DNA from: Chryseobacterium oranimense
Lineage (GTDB): Bacteria; Bacteroidota; Bacteroidia; Flavobacteriales; Weeksellaceae
DNA: 64,000 bases
Direction: 5' to 3'
NCBI RefSeq assembly: GCF_025244725.1
Contig: NZ_CP104203.1
Span: 4,278,001-4,342,000, forward strand
Within the stretch, counting starts at the first letter, position 1. Each line of letters opens with the position of its first letter. The notes under the pieces are model-generated. The model saw only the letters and a program-made list of their open reading frames with translations, was not told the DNA's origin and did no database searches. Shown in pieces: positions 62,390-64,000 of the stretch. A program made the translations under genes and the position numbers.

Positions 62390-64000
62390 ATGATGCCTGA
62401 TTCACTGTTTACAAAATCCATCATGAGAAGACCTCTTTTCAGTCTGGATTTTTTTAAGAATATTTATCTTTCCGGTAATGCTTTTGCTGAAGTATATAAG
62501 CGTCTGCAAGAAGACGAATTGTTTATAGAATCTATAAAAATGTCATCGGAAGAATTTTATCATCTGTTACAGCAGTATGAAAGTAAACCTTCGGATAAAA
62601 AAAAGAATATAGAATTTACTTTCTATAAATACTTTTCCCGTGCAGCAAACAGAACTATACCGTTTGGGATGTTTTCCGGAATCGGTTTAATCAGTCACTC
62701 TGAAAATAATGGAAATGGAACTCCTGTCTATAAAAAGCAATTGCTCCCTAAAATTGATTATGAATATCTGGACCGGCTTATAAAAGAGGCTAATGAAAAC
62801 AGAATCGTCAGAGAGAAACTTACCTATAGCCTTAATAATACCATTTATTCCAAAGAATCAGAGTTAATTTACATCCGGAAGAATTTTAAAAGTAAAATAA
62901 AGAATTACCTTAAAACCAGTATAGAGCACGATGAGGTAATGGATTCTTTTTTAAATTTCTGCAGGAAAGAGCAGTCTGTAGCAGAAATTATTAACTTTCT
63001 GAAAGAGAATTTTGATGCCGGCGAGGAAGAAGCTGATGAGTTTTTTAATGAGCTCGTTGATGAATCAATTATTTTTTCTGATCTTAATTACTCCACCATT
63101 GGAAAGGATTTTATAAAGAATAGCTTACTAAGAAATGTTCTTTCGGAAGAACTTAGTAAAGACAATCCTGTTTTATTCCAGGCACTGAATGATATTTATG
63201 AACTTCAGACCGCCGGAATCGTGAGCAATGCGTTGGCAAGTAAGATAAAGTACGATTTAAATTTTGAAAGTACTGTTCAAATAGATTTTGATACGATCAG
63301 CAATGTACAGGAAATCCTGTTTGTTTATGAAAAGCTGTCACAGAATTTTAATTCAAAACAGACAGAGCTGGACAAGTTTAGGTATTCTTTTAATAAAAAA
63401 TACGGGGAAAGAGAAATCCTCCTCTTAGAAGCTTTAAATATAGGATACGGTACAAACGGTAGCTATACTTCCGATGTGGAATTAAGTAAACTGGAATTGC
63501 TTATTTTGAAAAAAACATTTGAAGCAGCTAAGAACGGAAAAACAGAAATAGAGTTTGCAAAAGATGAATTATCTTCATTTAAACACCATATTCCTGACAC
63601 AAGTACTAAATACTGTTCATATTCTCTTTTCAAAAATCCTCAGCATGACGAAAAAAAAATTATAAATGTTAATTATGTATCCTTTTCGTCACCGGTAAAA
63701 ATACTGGGAAGATTCACAGAAAACCAGGATATCAGCTCTTTTGTAGAGGAAATCAGTTCATATCAAAACAGTATTTCCGGATCCGATTTTATTTTTGCAG
63801 AGGTGGATCATTTGCCTACCTATCTTGCAGGGCATATTGTAAAACGCAATATGAAGTTTGATTACATCATAAGATATCCGAATGATGTTGCTGTAGAGCA
63901 CGATCAGAAATATATAGACGTTAATGACTTATATATTCAGATCATTGAATCAAAAGTTTATCTGAGAAGTAAGAAGCTTAATAAATATGTAATTCCGACG
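62390..64000 (+). CDS. Lantibiotic dehydratase (LanB), N-terminal part, runs off the window
   Basis: Open from ATG 62390, the base after the VKOR stop, to the window end (537 codons, no stop). Starts MMPDSLFTKSIMRRPLFSLD; a diagnostic LanB N-terminal stretch is FYKYFSRAANRTIPFGMFSGIGL at ~78-100, matching the R..TPFG.F pattern of class I lanthipeptide dehydratases. The central alpha/beta part and KYCSYSLFKN ... FDYIIRYPNDVAVEHDQKYI continue toward the glutamylation domain. These enzymes glutamylate Ser/Thr using Glu-tRNA and eliminate to dehydro residues. The elimination domain, cyclase and transporter should lie beyond the edge. Confidence 0.88.
   Translation, partial: MMPDSLFTKSIMRRPLFSLDFFKNIYLSGNAFAEVYKRLQEDELFIESIKMSSEEFYHLLQQYESKPSDKKKNIEFTFYKYFSRAANRTIPFGMFSGIGLISHSENNGNGTPVYKKQLLPKIDYEYLDRLIKEANENRIVREKLTYSLNNTIYSKESELIYIRKNFKSKIKNYLKTSIEHDEVMDSFLNFCRKEQSVAEIINFLKENFDAGEEEADEFFNELVDESIIFSDLNYSTIGKDFIKNSLLRNVLSEELSKDNPVLFQALNDIYELQTAGIVSNALASKIKYDLNFESTVQIDFDTISNVQEILFVYEKLSQNFNSKQTELDKFRYSFNKKYGEREILLLEALNIGYGTNGSYTSDVELSKLELLILKKTFEAAKNGKTEIEFAKDELSSFKHHIPDTSTKYCSYSLFKNPQHDEKKIINVNYVSFSSPVKILGRFTENQDISSFVEEISSYQNSISGSDFIFAEVDHLPTYLAGHIVKRNMKFDYIIRYPNDVAVEHDQKYIDVNDLYIQIIESKVYLRSKKLNKYVIPT

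Overview
The window looks like chromosomal DNA of a flavobacterium, most likely Chryseobacterium or a close relative in the Weeksellaceae. The reasons are: low G+C with A/T-rich intergenic DNA; promoters of the Bacteroidota form TTG-N19/21-TAnnTTTG instead of the proteobacterial -35/-10; several type IX secretion (T9SS) cargo proteins and a T9SS plug protein; Bacteroidota-only families (DUF4290, DUF4295, DUF6705-like); and the order rpmB-rpmG-DUF4295-ftsY. The genus is inferred from family content, not from a marker-gene search.

Layout. 0-5.7 kb: trehalose-type operon (MFS transporter, GH37 trehalase, TonB-dependent receptor) divergent from an AraC-type regulator cut by the window edge. 5.9-14.1 kb: MBL hydrolase, T9SS plug, a small toxin-antitoxin-like pair, a secreted M4 metalloprotease, then ferrochelatase/flavin reductase/NifU-like and a gamma carbonic anhydrase homologue. 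14.4-24.4 kb: PIF1-like and RecQ helicases, small lipoproteins, LLM oxidoreductase, RibB, a Crp/Fnr regulator and Fmt. 24.5-31.8 kb: two tandem OmpA-like porins (one without its OmpA domain), FolK, SppA, FtsY, an exported Rid protein and ribosomal proteins L33/L28. 32-43 kb: two T9SS cargo proteins on either side of Lnt, HxlR, ProC, MurB and an aminotransferase. 43-47.8 kb: YiiX-like hydrolase, a NIL-domain protein with a well-formed promoter/operator, LemA and DUF2207. 47.9-51.5 kb: A/T-rich accessory block with an XRE regulator, an HExxH lipoprotein, secreted unknowns and a broken DUF6705-like gene. 51.6-58.8 kb: MurA (Asp in place of the fosfomycin-target Cys), DUF4290, a GH13 lipoprotein amylase, DCC1-like and haem-binding proteins, KatG. 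59-64 kb: a surface protein, then the start of a class I lanthipeptide-like RiPP cluster (precursor, VKOR-thioredoxin protein, LanB dehydratase) that runs off the right edge.

Two things stand out. The first is the RiPP cluster: a 75-residue precursor with a KGG-type leader and four Ser plus four Cys in its C-terminal part, behind a near-perfect promoter, followed by a leaky-looking terminator, then an integral-membrane VKOR-thioredoxin oxidoreductase and a LanB. The second is a family of dispersed intergenic elements built from degenerate 7-bp units (AGAnnnn heptads followed by AACnnnn/ACCnnnn heptads). There are four long copies and two fragments, each close to a coding-region end, with one inverted pair enclosing fmt.

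Most genes are ordinary housekeeping genes in short operons closed by clear hairpin terminators, many of which serve convergent genes from both sides. Functional statements rest on motif and family recognition by eye; no database search was run.
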